Origin: Candidatus Omnitrophota bacterium
GTDB taxonomy: Bacteria; Verrucomicrobiota; Verrucomicrobiia; Limisphaerales; UBA1319
NCBI GenBank assembly: GCA_023473405.1
Contig: JAMCZD010000524.1
Coordinates: 1-8,098, forward strand
Reading direction: 5' to 3'
DNA length: 8,098 nt
Shown here: in pieces, positions 1-6,439 of the stretch
How positions within the stretch are numbered: position 1 is the first letter of the stretch
Layout of the letters: each line of letters opens with the position of its first letter
Program-made: the position numbers and the translations under genes
Notes under the pieces: model-generated
Told to the model about the DNA's origin: nothing
Databases searched by the model: none
What the model saw: only the letters and a program-made list of their open reading frames with translations

Positions 1-478
1 CCCAGTGCGGGCGCAGTTCTTCCTAACGCAACGGCTTTTGGCGGCCCTCGAGGAGGCGCGTGGAGTGGTGGTGAATCTCACTTCGATTCACGCCTACCAG
101 GGTATGCGCGAGCACTCGGTTTACGCGGGAACCAAAGGCGCCATCGTATCCTATACCCGCGAGTTGGCAGTCGAGTTGGCACCGCGTGGAGTGCGGGTGG
201 TGGGGCTCGCCCCAGGCGGCGTTTGGGTCGAGAACACAACCAAGGCGATGGGGAAAGCAAATCCGGAGGAGCATGGCAAAGGCATCCCGTGCGGTTTTGT
301 GGGCATGCCCATTGACATTGCCAAGGTGGCGGTATTCCTGGCCAGCCCCGAGGCTCGCTATATCCTGGGCCACACGCTCATCGTCGACGGCGGAACGACG
401 GCCTGGATGCCTTTTGGTGAACAATGGCGAACGCCGCTCAACGCCCAGTTCGGCAAAGGTTACGTGCCGGGTTTGTAA
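1..478 (+). CDS. Short-chain dehydrogenase/reductase (SDR), C-terminal part, 5' end outside window
   Basis: This is the C-terminal part of a classical SDR oxidoreductase, a soluble NAD(P)-dependent enzyme that interconverts an alcohol and a carbonyl. The reading frame is open from base 2 at the window edge, so the Rossmann TGxxxGxG cofactor motif and the true start lie upstream. The internal GTG at base 5 should not be taken as the start. Visible family marks are the catalytic Ser (codon 83-85, in VVNLTS), the YxxxK pair (Tyr 122-124, Lys 134-136) 13 residues later, the following LAPGGV segment that matches the usual PG motif, and the terminal LGHTLIVDGG strand typical of SDRs. About 25 residues follow that strand and end in GKGYVPGL. 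The stop codon lies 9 bases before the next dehydrogenase gene, so the two are probably co-transcribed. The substrate cannot be read from the sequence; a sugar or sugar-acid dehydrogenase is plausible from context only. Confidence 0.9.
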   Translation, partial: PVRAQFFLTQRLLAALEEARGVVVNLTSIHAYQGMREHSVYAGTKGAIVSYTRELAVELAPRGVRVVGLAPGGVWVENTTKAMGKANPEEHGKGIPCGFVGMPIDIAKVAVFLASPEARYILGHTLIVDGGTTAWMPFGEQWRTPLNAQFGKGYVPGL

Positions 479-487
479 ATCGCCATT

Positions 488-1516
488 ATGAAAATCGCCC
501 TCTGCGATGCCGGATTGAAGAACGCCGATATCGAGCGCGAGATTTACGGAAGGTTCGGTTTCGAACTGGAAGTGCGAATCTGCCGCACCGCGGAAGATGT
601 GATCGCCTTCGGGCGCGAAGCGGACGCGCTCTGCATCTGCCAACACCCGGCCAACGCGCGGGTGATTTCGGAATTGAAGCGCTGCCGTATCCTTGCGCGT
701 TATGGGGCCGGCCTGGACACGGTGGACATTGCGGCGGCCACGCGGGCCGGGATTGTGGTTACCAACGTTCCTCATGCCGCCGTTCATGAAGTCTCCGAAC
801 ACGCCATCAGCTTATTGCTGGCGTGCATTAGAAGGATCGTAAACCACGACCGGCGCATCCGGTCCGGCGAATGGGGCATCTACGAAAAGGAACCCGTTTA
901 CCGTATTCACGGGAAGACTCTCGGGGTTATAGGGCTGGGCGCCATAGCCCGGAAACTAGTTGCCAAGCTGCGCGGTTTCGAGTTGCGCGTCCTGGCGTGC
1001 GATCCTTTCGTCAAGCCCGAAGTAGCGCGTGTGCTGAATGTCGAGCTTGTTTCCTTGGACCAACTTCTTTCCGAATCGGACTACGTCACTATTCACGCCC
1101 CGCTCAATGATCAGACGCGGCACCTGATCAACGCGCAGACGATAGAGCGGATGAAATCGCAGGCCATTTTAGTAAACTGCTCCCGGGGAGCGCTGGTTGA
1201 CACAGCCGCCCTGGCTGATGCGCTCCGAAAGCGGCGCATTGCCGCCGCCGGCGTCGATGTCCATGAAACGGAGCCTCCTCCGAGGAATTACGCGTTGTAT
1301 GAGCTGGATAATGTCATCGTCTCGGACCACGCCGCCTGGTATTCGGAGGATTCGGTAGCCCAAATACAACGCGAAGCCGCCGAAGGCGTGGTGGCGGTTC
1401 TTACGGGCAAGCGTCCGGCAAACCTGGTTAACCCGGAAGTCTACGAGGTGCTGGCGGGTAAACAGGTTGGTTCGAACCGCACTGGCGGTCCATCAACGTC
1501 ACCAACCATGCTTTGA
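488..1516 (+). CDS. D-2-hydroxyacid dehydrogenase, NAD-binding (phosphoglycerate dehydrogenase/CtBP-like)
   Basis: This is a complete 342-residue cytoplasmic enzyme of the D-isomer-specific 2-hydroxyacid dehydrogenase family, which reversibly oxidises a 2-hydroxy acid to a 2-keto acid with NAD(H). The N-terminal substrate domain contains RYGAGLDTVD (residues 71-80) and NVPHAAVHEVSEHA (93-106). The Rossmann motif is GLGAIA (149-154), with Ala in place of the usual third Gly, and is followed by the acidic D172-P173 expected after beta-2 for NAD preference. The catalytic triad is visible as Arg233 (in NCSRGALVD), Glu262 (in HETEPP) and His281 (in SDHAAWYS). The HAAWYS ending resembles the CtBP branch more than classical SerA, and there is no ACT domain. 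No Shine-Dalgarno lies in the 9-base gap after the SDR stop, so translational coupling is likely. The last 17 residues are Gly/Ser/Thr/Pro-rich and look disordered. The exact substrate is unknown. Confidence 0.92.
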   Translation: MKIALCDAGLKNADIEREIYGRFGFELEVRICRTAEDVIAFGREADALCICQHPANARVISELKRCRILARYGAGLDTVDIAAATRAGIVVTNVPHAAVHEVSEHAISLLLACIRRIVNHDRRIRSGEWGIYEKEPVYRIHGKTLGVIGLGAIARKLVAKLRGFELRVLACDPFVKPEVARVLNVELVSLDQLLSESDYVTIHAPLNDQTRHLINAQTIERMKSQAILVNCSRGALVDTAALADALRKRRIAAAGVDVHETEPPPRNYALYELDNVIVSDHAAWYSEDSVAQIQREAAEGVVAVLTGKRPANLVNPEVYEVLAGKQVGSNRTGGPSTSPTML

Positions 1517-1547
1517 ACAATATGGTTGGCATCGAGTTGCCATAACC
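1502..1547 (+). other. Two overlapping, mutually exclusive inverted repeats at the end of the dehydrogenase gene
   Basis: CCAACCAT at 1502-1509 pairs perfectly with ATGGTTGG at 1522-1529 (8 bp, 12-base loop), and the loop contains the TGA stop of the dehydrogenase gene. GGTTGGCA at 1524-1531 can instead pair with TGCCA-(TA)-ACC at 1538-1547, with a 2-base bulge. Both hairpins use bases 1524-1529, so they cannot form together. No T-run follows either one, so a standard intrinsic terminator is unlikely. It could be an mRNA 3'-end structure, an attenuator-like element ahead of the prepilin gene, or chance. Confidence 0.3.
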
Positions 1548-1577
1548 AAACACTGAAACCGATTTTCGCAAAAGGCC

Positions 1578-2315
1578 ATGAACGCTTCCCTTTCTGACAA
1601 CGATGCGCAAGTACGGTGGCGCGTGTGCCCGCCCTCTTTTACGTTGATCGAGCTGCTGGTGGTGATCGCCATCATCGCCATACTCGCCAGCCTGCTTTTG
1701 CCGGTGCTGTCGTCCGCCAAAGAGAAATCCCATCGCACCCACTGTGTCAGCAACCTGCATCAATTGTTGATTGCATCCAACGTGTATGGTTTGGATAACC
1801 AGGACAAGCTCATGGAAGGCAAACGGGATGGGGGAGATTGGTATACTTTGAGTATTTCCACTCCCACCTACTTGTTTATCAGCAACATGTTCGGGGACGA
1901 GGTATTTGATTGCCCGAATCTTTATCCCGTCCGCTTTTACGGGAGCTCGAACCGTTTCGAGCGGGGCACCGGTTATTATATCGGTTATAATTACCACGGC
2001 GGAAAACCTGTCCCCGAAAATGCCGGCTGGACTTCTCCGCTGAAACTCAGCGATGATCCTAAGCTGGCCCTGTTTTCGGACGCGAATCATTTGTGGGGTT
2101 GGTTTGTTATCGTGCCGCACACGGCGCATGGCCCGCTCAAGCGGGGTGAGACCTGGGTTTTGGGCACCGCCGGCAAGACCCCGATACAATTGGGAGCCGC
2201 GGGGGGCAACGTGGCGACCCTGGACGGGGGAGTGAACTGGCGAAGCTCGAAATTGTGGAGAACCAACTACCCCGCATACCAGTACTTCAGCTCCGGCAGT
2301 CATTTCTACTATTAA
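1578..2315 (+). CDS. Prepilin-type N-terminal cleavage/methylation domain protein (pseudopilin-like)
   Basis: This 245-residue protein begins with a type IV prepilin/type II secretion pseudopilin signal. A 20-residue leader precedes FTLIELLVVIAIIAIL (from residue 21), with the conserved Glu at position +5 (Glu25), and the hydrophobic helix runs to about residue 41. The helix is followed by the KEKSHRTHCVSNLHQL region typical of the abundant pseudopilin-like proteins of Verrucomicrobiota and Planctomycetota. Near the C-terminus, GGNVATLDGGVNW (Asp216-Gly217) matches the 'H-X9-DG' processing-associated domain, but the His position is Gly here. Residue -1 of the predicted cleavage site is Ser20, whereas Gly (rarely Ala) is usual. 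The start is the ATG at 1578; AAAAGG at 1570-1575 is only 2 bases from it, an unusually short spacing. No secretion or pilus machinery lies nearby. Such genes often sit beside glycosidases and sulfatases in these phyla, but their role is unknown. Confidence 0.88.
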   Translation: MNASLSDNDAQVRWRVCPPSFTLIELLVVIAIIAILASLLLPVLSSAKEKSHRTHCVSNLHQLLIASNVYGLDNQDKLMEGKRDGGDWYTLSISTPTYLFISNMFGDEVFDCPNLYPVRFYGSSNRFERGTGYYIGYNYHGGKPVPENAGWTSPLKLSDDPKLALFSDANHLWGWFVIVPHTAHGPLKRGETWVLGTAGKTPIQLGAAGGNVATLDGGVNWRSSKLWRTNYPAYQYFSSGSHFYY

Positions 2316-2388
2316 CCGGTATCGCAATGCGCGAACACTACCATACATTCTCTAAATACAGTCGCCACCACCACTTAACCAGCAAACA

Positions 2389-2393
2389 AAGGA
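2389..2393 (+). promoter_or_regulatory. Shine-Dalgarno site of the glycosidase gene
   Basis: AAGGA lies 5 bases before the ATG at 2399. It decides the start: the frame is open back to 2255 inside the prepilin gene, but the extra 48 codons there read as non-coding sequence, and only the ATG at 2399 is followed directly by a signal peptide. Confidence 0.75.
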
Positions 2394-2398
2394 TAACC

Positions 2399-5005
2399 AT
2401 GGCATCACATTTGGTTCACCGCACCTCCGCAAGTCTTCCAGCCTTCATTCACAACGCGTTTATTGCGGCGGCGATCCTGGCAACAATCTCAAGCCCGGCC
2501 TTGATCGCAGGCAACGATCCATACAAAGAGGACATTTTGGCGAGCATCAAGACCGCAAAGGCGTGGGCGGCTCACGCTTTTTCCGCACCCAACGCCGGGG
2601 TGGGAAAGAGCGAGGGGCTTTATATCGAGAAAAACCGGAATGTCGTGCGGCTGAATCGCACCGTGTGGGATGCTCCTTTGCAACTGGGTGAAAAGAAGTA
2701 CGAGCACGGCGTTTACATGGACACTCCGGCGGCTGTTCGAGTGGTTTTGGACCACCCTGTCCGGGAGTTTACCGCCCGGATCGGCATTGATAATAACAGC
2801 AACACCCAATCAGCCCCGCAGGTTGGATCGGCTCGCTTCCATGTCCGCGCAAACGGGCGCGACGTTTTCGTCTCACCAGTATTGAAGCTGTCAGACAGCC
2901 CCGTGCCGCTGAAGATCCCATTGGACGGGGCCAAGGAATTTGTCCTCGAGGTGGACGACGGCGGAGATGGAATCGGATTTGACCAATGCGACTGGGCGGA
3001 CGCCTTGGTCACGCTCACCGATGGACAGACTGTATACCTTGATGCTTTGGGATTCCACGCGGCAACTTCGAATCGCAAGTTGGCGGTGCCGTTTAGTTTT
3101 TTGTACGACGGCCAGCCGTCGGACTTGCTCCTGGGCCAATGGATATTTACGTCGCGCGAGGAAAAAGTGGACGGTGGCTCCGTGCGCCTAAACGAGTACA
3201 AAGACCCCAAAACCGGCCTGGTAATTCAGTGTGAGATTCGCACTTGGAATGATTGCGCTATCGCTGACTGGGTGTACCGTTTGACGAATACCGGCGACGC
3301 CGACACTGGATTAATCGAGAATTTTTTGCCTATGGACAGCGATTCACTATTTGGCAGCCCGGTGTTGGAACCAATGACACTGCGCTGGCTCAACGGTGAC
3401 AAGACCAGTTTCGATTCCTTCCTTCCGCATGATGAAGCGCTCGAGCCCGGTAAACCGCGCGATTTCCACAGCCCGCTGTCCTCGAACCTCGTCTTCCCGT
3501 ATTTCAACCTCCAGGGAAGAGACGGCGGATGGATATTGGCGGTTGGTTGGACGGGCAGGTGGAAGGCGGAGTTCCAGCGTGACGCTGGTGGTGGCGTGGT
3601 TGTAAAGGCCGGGATGGAGAAGACTCGATTCCGCCTCAAACCGGGCGAGCAGGTTCGCACGCCAAGCATGGTGCTTTTGCGCTGGACAGGAAGCGAAATA
3701 ATTGATGGTCACAACCAGTTCCGCCGGGCTGTCCTGTCGCACTACGTCCAGGAGTTGAATGGTAAACCCGCCGAGCCTCCCATTGCGCACAATACGTGCG
3801 GCAGTCTCTACGAGATCGCCCAGGATCAGGGCAAACCCCTGGGCAGGCTGAACGAAGCCGGGGAATTGAAGACCATCGAGAAGATCGCCGGTTTGGGCTG
3901 TGACACGTATTGGATGGACGCCTATTGGTATCCGCAACCGTGGAACGATAACCTGGGTAACTGGTATCCTCGACCGGAGGACTTCCCGAACGGTCTTCGT
4001 CCCCTGGCCGATGCGGCGCACAAGGAAGGGATGAAATTTGTCCTCTGGATGCTGCCGCCTTCGGTCAGCCGGGGCACCCAGTTCGCCCGGCAGTACCCTC
4101 AGTACCTGCACGGCGGCGGAAATGGTGCCGGCGGGCTTTGGAAGATGGGTGATCCAGAGGCCCGGGAGTTCTTGACGAGGTTCGTGTGCGATTGCATGAA
4201 CAAGTGGCAGGTCGATATTTATCGCGAAGACGGCAGCGGCTTGCCTCCCGAGGAAGGGCCTGCGGACCGAATCGGCATCGCGGAAATGAAGCATATAGCC
4301 GGTCTGTATCGGTTTTGGTCGGATATTACCGCAAAGAGCCACGCCACATCGATGGACAACTGTTGCGGGGGCGGCAACCGGATCGACATCGAAACCAGCC
4401 GCCGTTCCTTTTACCTTTGGCGAAGCGATTTTGACGATATTCTGGAGGGTTTAAAGGGGCGGAAATACTGGCCGCGGATGGGGCGCAACGATCAAGTCAT
4501 GATCGGCGGGCTCAATCTATATGTGCCGTTCCACACCGGGCCAGTCTGGGACGTTACCCCTTACAACTTCCGAAGCGATATGACCGCCGGCATTGTGCTC
4601 TACGGCAATGTAGCAAGGGAAGGCTTCCGCGATGACTTTGCCAGAAAGGGCATAGCCGAACTGAAGGAACTCAGGCCGCTTTTCCAGGGCGATTACTACC
4701 CGCTCATGAAACTCACGGTGGACCAGGCAGACTGGTTCGCGTATCAATTGGACCGGCCCGATCTCGGGCAGGGGTGCGCCTTCTTTTTCCGCCGAGTGGA
4801 GAGTGACATTCTGGCTTACCAGGCGCATCTCCACAATATCGATCCCGAGGCCGTTTACGAAGCAAGCTATGCGGGTGAAACCTACGACATGAGCCCTTGG
4901 AAAAAGATGACGGGACGCGAACTTATGTCCCAGGATATCAGCATCAAAGAGAAGCCCGGCTCGGCCCTGCTGCGTTATCGCTTGGCGCCGGCAAGTGACC
5001 GGTAA
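2399..5005 (+). CDS. Secreted NPCBM-domain, GH36-like (clan GH-D) glycoside hydrolase, putative alpha-galactosidase
   Basis: This 868-residue exported enzyme probably hydrolyses alpha-galactosides or related alpha-glycosides in the periplasm or outside. Residues 1-37 form a signal peptide (hydrophobic 20-31, likely cut after Ala37). Residues about 40-225 match an NPCBM-type carbohydrate-binding module (WDAPLQLGEKKYEHGV, later ARIGID and FVLEVDDGGDGIGFDQCDWADA). Residues about 225-460 form the beta-rich N-terminal domain of GH36 enzymes, and about 460-770 the TIM barrel: WMDAYWY (505-511), GNWYPRPEDFPNGL (520-533), then HKEGMKFVLWMLPPSVS. The nucleophile candidate is Asp611 in DIYREDGSG, where GH36 normally has KWD. 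The acid/base candidate is Asp677 in WRSDFDD, after CCGGGNRID (655-663), matching the CxGGGxRxD...SD signature. The C-terminal domain runs from about 770 (FFFRRVESD ... MTGRELM). A real galactosidase is likely but not certain because of the altered nucleophile motif. Confidence 0.88.
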   Translation: MASHLVHRTSASLPAFIHNAFIAAAILATISSPALIAGNDPYKEDILASIKTAKAWAAHAFSAPNAGVGKSEGLYIEKNRNVVRLNRTVWDAPLQLGEKKYEHGVYMDTPAAVRVVLDHPVREFTARIGIDNNSNTQSAPQVGSARFHVRANGRDVFVSPVLKLSDSPVPLKIPLDGAKEFVLEVDDGGDGIGFDQCDWADALVTLTDGQTVYLDALGFHAATSNRKLAVPFSFLYDGQPSDLLLGQWIFTSREEKVDGGSVRLNEYKDPKTGLVIQCEIRTWNDCAIADWVYRLTNTGDADTGLIENFLPMDSDSLFGSPVLEPMTLRWLNGDKTSFDSFLPHDEALEPGKPRDFHSPLSSNLVFPYFNLQGRDGGWILAVGWTGRWKAEFQRDAGGGVVVKAGMEKTRFRLKPGEQVRTPSMVLLRWTGSEIIDGHNQFRRAVLSHYVQELNGKPAEPPIAHNTCGSLYEIAQDQGKPLGRLNEAGELKTIEKIAGLGCDTYWMDAYWYPQPWNDNLGNWYPRPEDFPNGLRPLADAAHKEGMKFVLWMLPPSVSRGTQFARQYPQYLHGGGNGAGGLWKMGDPEAREFLTRFVCDCMNKWQVDIYREDGSGLPPEEGPADRIGIAEMKHIAGLYRFWSDITAKSHATSMDNCCGGGNRIDIETSRRSFYLWRSDFDDILEGLKGRKYWPRMGRNDQVMIGGLNLYVPFHTGPVWDVTPYNFRSDMTAGIVLYGNVAREGFRDDFARKGIAELKELRPLFQGDYYPLMKLTVDQADWFAYQLDRPDLGQGCAFFFRRVESDILAYQAHLHNIDPEAVYEASYAGETYDMSPWKKMTGRELMSQDISIKEKPGSALLRYRLAPASDR

Positions 5006-5061
5006 CCCGGGTCTTTCCAGGCAACGTGCGAAAAGCGGGAACTCTTGCGGGTTTATCAATT

Positions 5062-5082
5062 CCGCCAATCACCGCTTGGCGG
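5062..5082 (+). terminator. Possible transcription terminator after the glycosidase gene
   Basis: CCGCCAA (5062-5068) and TTGGCGG (5076-5082) form a perfect 7-bp stem with a 7-base loop, 57 bases after the stop codon. A modest T-rich stretch (CTATTTTCTC, 5091-5100) begins 8 bases after the stem rather than directly at it, so this is a weak intrinsic terminator at best. Confidence 0.35.
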
Positions 5083-5220
5083 TCTCGGCTCTATTTTCTC
5101 ATCCTCACAAATGAGGACCCGCCATTTACCAGTGAACCAGGTGCGTGGTTAGTTGCGCTGCATCCACCTATTCATAAGCCGGTTATAACTCGAATCTTCA
5201 GCGGCCTCGGACACTGAAGC

Positions 5221-5235
5221 GTCCAATGTTTGGAC
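5221..5235. repeat. 15-base dyad GTCCAA-TGT-TTGGAC
   Basis: This is a perfect 6-bp inverted repeat around a 3-base centre, upstream of the Ig-protein gene. Its symmetry would suit a dimeric regulator site or a tight hairpin. The bound protein, if any, is unknown, and no regulator gene lies in the window. Confidence 0.3.
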
Positions 5236-5327
5236 CGTGTTGCCTCAGATTGCGACAGCGGTATGGAACATGCTTTTAGCCAAACTGATCTGGCAAGGTT
5301 ATGCAAAATCGGATTACAGGCATTTTC

Positions 5328-5367
5328 CGGCTGACTGCATCAGCCGCTGTGACGCCTCCAAGAGGCG
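5328..5367 (+). promoter_or_regulatory. Two tandem hairpins in the leader of the Ig-protein gene
   Basis: Hairpin 1 is CGGCTGA (5328-5334) with TCAGCCG (5340-5346), 7 bp with a 5-base loop. Hairpin 2 is CGCCTC (5353-5358) with GAGGCG (5362-5367), 6 bp with a 3-base loop. They are 6 bases apart, and the second ends 8 bases before the Shine-Dalgarno at 5376, a position suited to an mRNA-level effect on translation or stability. They match no riboswitch class that I can recognise. Confidence 0.35.
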
Positions 5368-5375
5368 CAAAACGA

Positions 5376-5380
5376 AAAGG
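5376..5380 (+). promoter_or_regulatory. Shine-Dalgarno site of the Ig-domain protein gene
   Basis: AAAGG lies 7 bases before the ATG at 5388. It fixes that ATG as the start instead of the in-frame ATG at 5301, whose 29 extra codons cover the two hairpins and would put a charged stretch before the signal peptide. Confidence 0.75.
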
Positions 5381-5387
5381 CAGAAAC

Positions 5388-6425
5388 ATGAAAACACAAG
5401 TTCATTTTCCATTTGCGAACACAACCAAGCTGAGTAGTGCGAGTCGCCGTTTAAAACCGGCCGGTAACGCCCGCGCAATACTGTTGCTGCTTTTGCTGAC
5501 GCCTCCCGCCGTCCTGGCTCAAGGGACGGTCAACTTCAGCAATTATGCTCCCGCGAGTGGAGTCAACGCCCCTGTTTTCGGGACCGATCGAACCACGAAA
5601 TTGGAAGGGACGGGTTACTTGGCCCAGCTTTATTACGGGCCGTACGGTAGTGCTGAAACAGCCCTTGAACCGGTGGGGAATCCGTTACCCTTCAGAACCG
5701 GTCTTGGGGCCGGCTATGTGATCGGCGATAGTCAGGCTGTTGTAATTCCGGGCATTCCTGGTGGCGAAATTGCGATGTTCCAGTTTCGTGCGTGGGACCT
5801 TTCCACGGGGGGCACCTATGAGACTGCCACCATACGCGGCAAGTCTCCTCTATTCAGCCTCGCCCCCGGGAACAAAGGTCTCCCGCCAACTCCTCCAGTA
5901 GACCTGATTGGTTTAGAGTCGTTTGCGCTGCGAGCCGCTCCGTTGATTCAGCAACAACCGCTAAGCCTGGTTGGATACTGGGGCAAGGGCGCATTGCTCC
6001 AGGCGAATGTGACTGGCACCGGACCGCTAACCTACCAATGGTTCAAAAACGGCGTTCCTATTCCCGGGGCGACCAGTGCGACCTTAGCCTTCAGCGGCCT
6101 CGAACTCAGCGACGAAGGAAGCTATACAGTCGAGGTAAGCAATGCCGTGGGTAGCGTGACCAGCCAAGCGGCCTTTGTCAAGGTGAATGCGGCGGAGGTG
6201 TCCATTGGTTTGACCGATAACTTGTGCGCCGGTCTGATCATCGAGGGCGTGGCAGGCAGGGTTTACGCGATCCAGCACCTCACCAACCTGGCCCAGACTA
6301 ACGCGTGGATCACTCTGACGAATCTGACCCTGACCAATTCCGTCCAGGTTTGGATCGACGTCGAGGGCGACACGCAGTCGCCAGGGAAATCCACACGGTT
6401 CTACCAGGTCGTCCCGGGGCAATAA
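5388..6425 (+). CDS. Secreted Ig-like domain protein of unknown function
   Basis: This is a 345-residue exported protein. Residues 1-44 are a long signal peptide with basic RRLK (20-23), a poly-leucine core (ILLLLLL, 31-37) and a likely cleavage after VLA (Ala44). The first mature domain (about 45-180) starts QGTVNFSNYAP and includes AQLYYGP, FQFRAWD and KSPLFSL; I know this arrangement from secreted Verrucomicrobiota proteins of unknown function. Residues about 186-268 form an immunoglobulin-like domain with YQWFKNG (Trp218) and the tyrosine corner DEGSY (Asp242, Gly244, Tyr246). The disulfide cysteines of classical Ig folds are absent, as usual in bacterial members. The last domain (about 270-345) contains the IIEGVAGRVYAIQ and RFYQVV strands seen at the ends of similar Verrucomicrobiota proteins. 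There is no LPXTG or PEP-CTERM sorting tail, so release or outer-surface adhesion is possible. No enzymatic motif is visible. Confidence 0.85.
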   Translation: MKTQVHFPFANTTKLSSASRRLKPAGNARAILLLLLLTPPAVLAQGTVNFSNYAPASGVNAPVFGTDRTTKLEGTGYLAQLYYGPYGSAETALEPVGNPLPFRTGLGAGYVIGDSQAVVIPGIPGGEIAMFQFRAWDLSTGGTYETATIRGKSPLFSLAPGNKGLPPTPPVDLIGLESFALRAAPLIQQQPLSLVGYWGKGALLQANVTGTGPLTYQWFKNGVPIPGATSATLAFSGLELSDEGSYTVEVSNAVGSVTSQAAFVKVNAAEVSIGLTDNLCAGLIIEGVAGRVYAIQHLTNLAQTNAWITLTNLTLTNSVQVWIDVEGDTQSPGKSTRFYQVVPGQ

Positions 6426-6439
6426 GCGTCGCTCGGAAT

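Larger units (their letters stand above)
5006..5387 (+). other. Non-coding stretch between glycosidase and Ig-protein genes, rich in short inverted repeats
   Basis: No open frame here has a ribosome site, a recognisable motif or a plausible composition; the two short frames of about 60 codons do not look like proteins. The stretch holds one terminator-like hairpin close to the glycosidase stop, one 15-base dyad, and two adjacent hairpins just upstream of the next ribosome site, each listed separately. A promoter for the downstream gene is expected here, but I see no convincing -35/-10 pair. Confidence 0.6.

Noticed and set aside
23..802. Minus-strand open frame of 259 codons opposite the SDR and hydroxyacid dehydrogenase genes
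   Set aside because: It lies antisense to two genes with intact catalytic motifs, spans their junction, and its translation (rich in Arg, His and Gly) has no recognisable domain.
2255..2398. Upstream extension of the glycosidase frame
   Set aside because: It overlaps the end of the prepilin gene, lacks a ribosome site and precedes a complete signal peptide that starts at 2399 behind a good Shine-Dalgarno.
3347..4342. Minus-strand open frame of 331 codons inside the glycosidase gene
   Set aside because: It is antisense to the conserved catalytic barrel; long antisense frames are expected in GC-rich coding DNA, and no motif is visible.
5026..5217. 63-codon plus-strand frame after the glycosidase
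   Set aside because: It contains the terminator-like hairpin, has no ribosome site, and its composition is unlike a real protein.
5271..5376. Possible cyclic di-GMP-type riboswitch, suggested by GCAAAA and GACGCCTCC strings near the paired hairpins
   Set aside because: The conserved order of the GEMM-I core and its tetraloop-receptor arrangement cannot be found; only two simple hairpins are supported.
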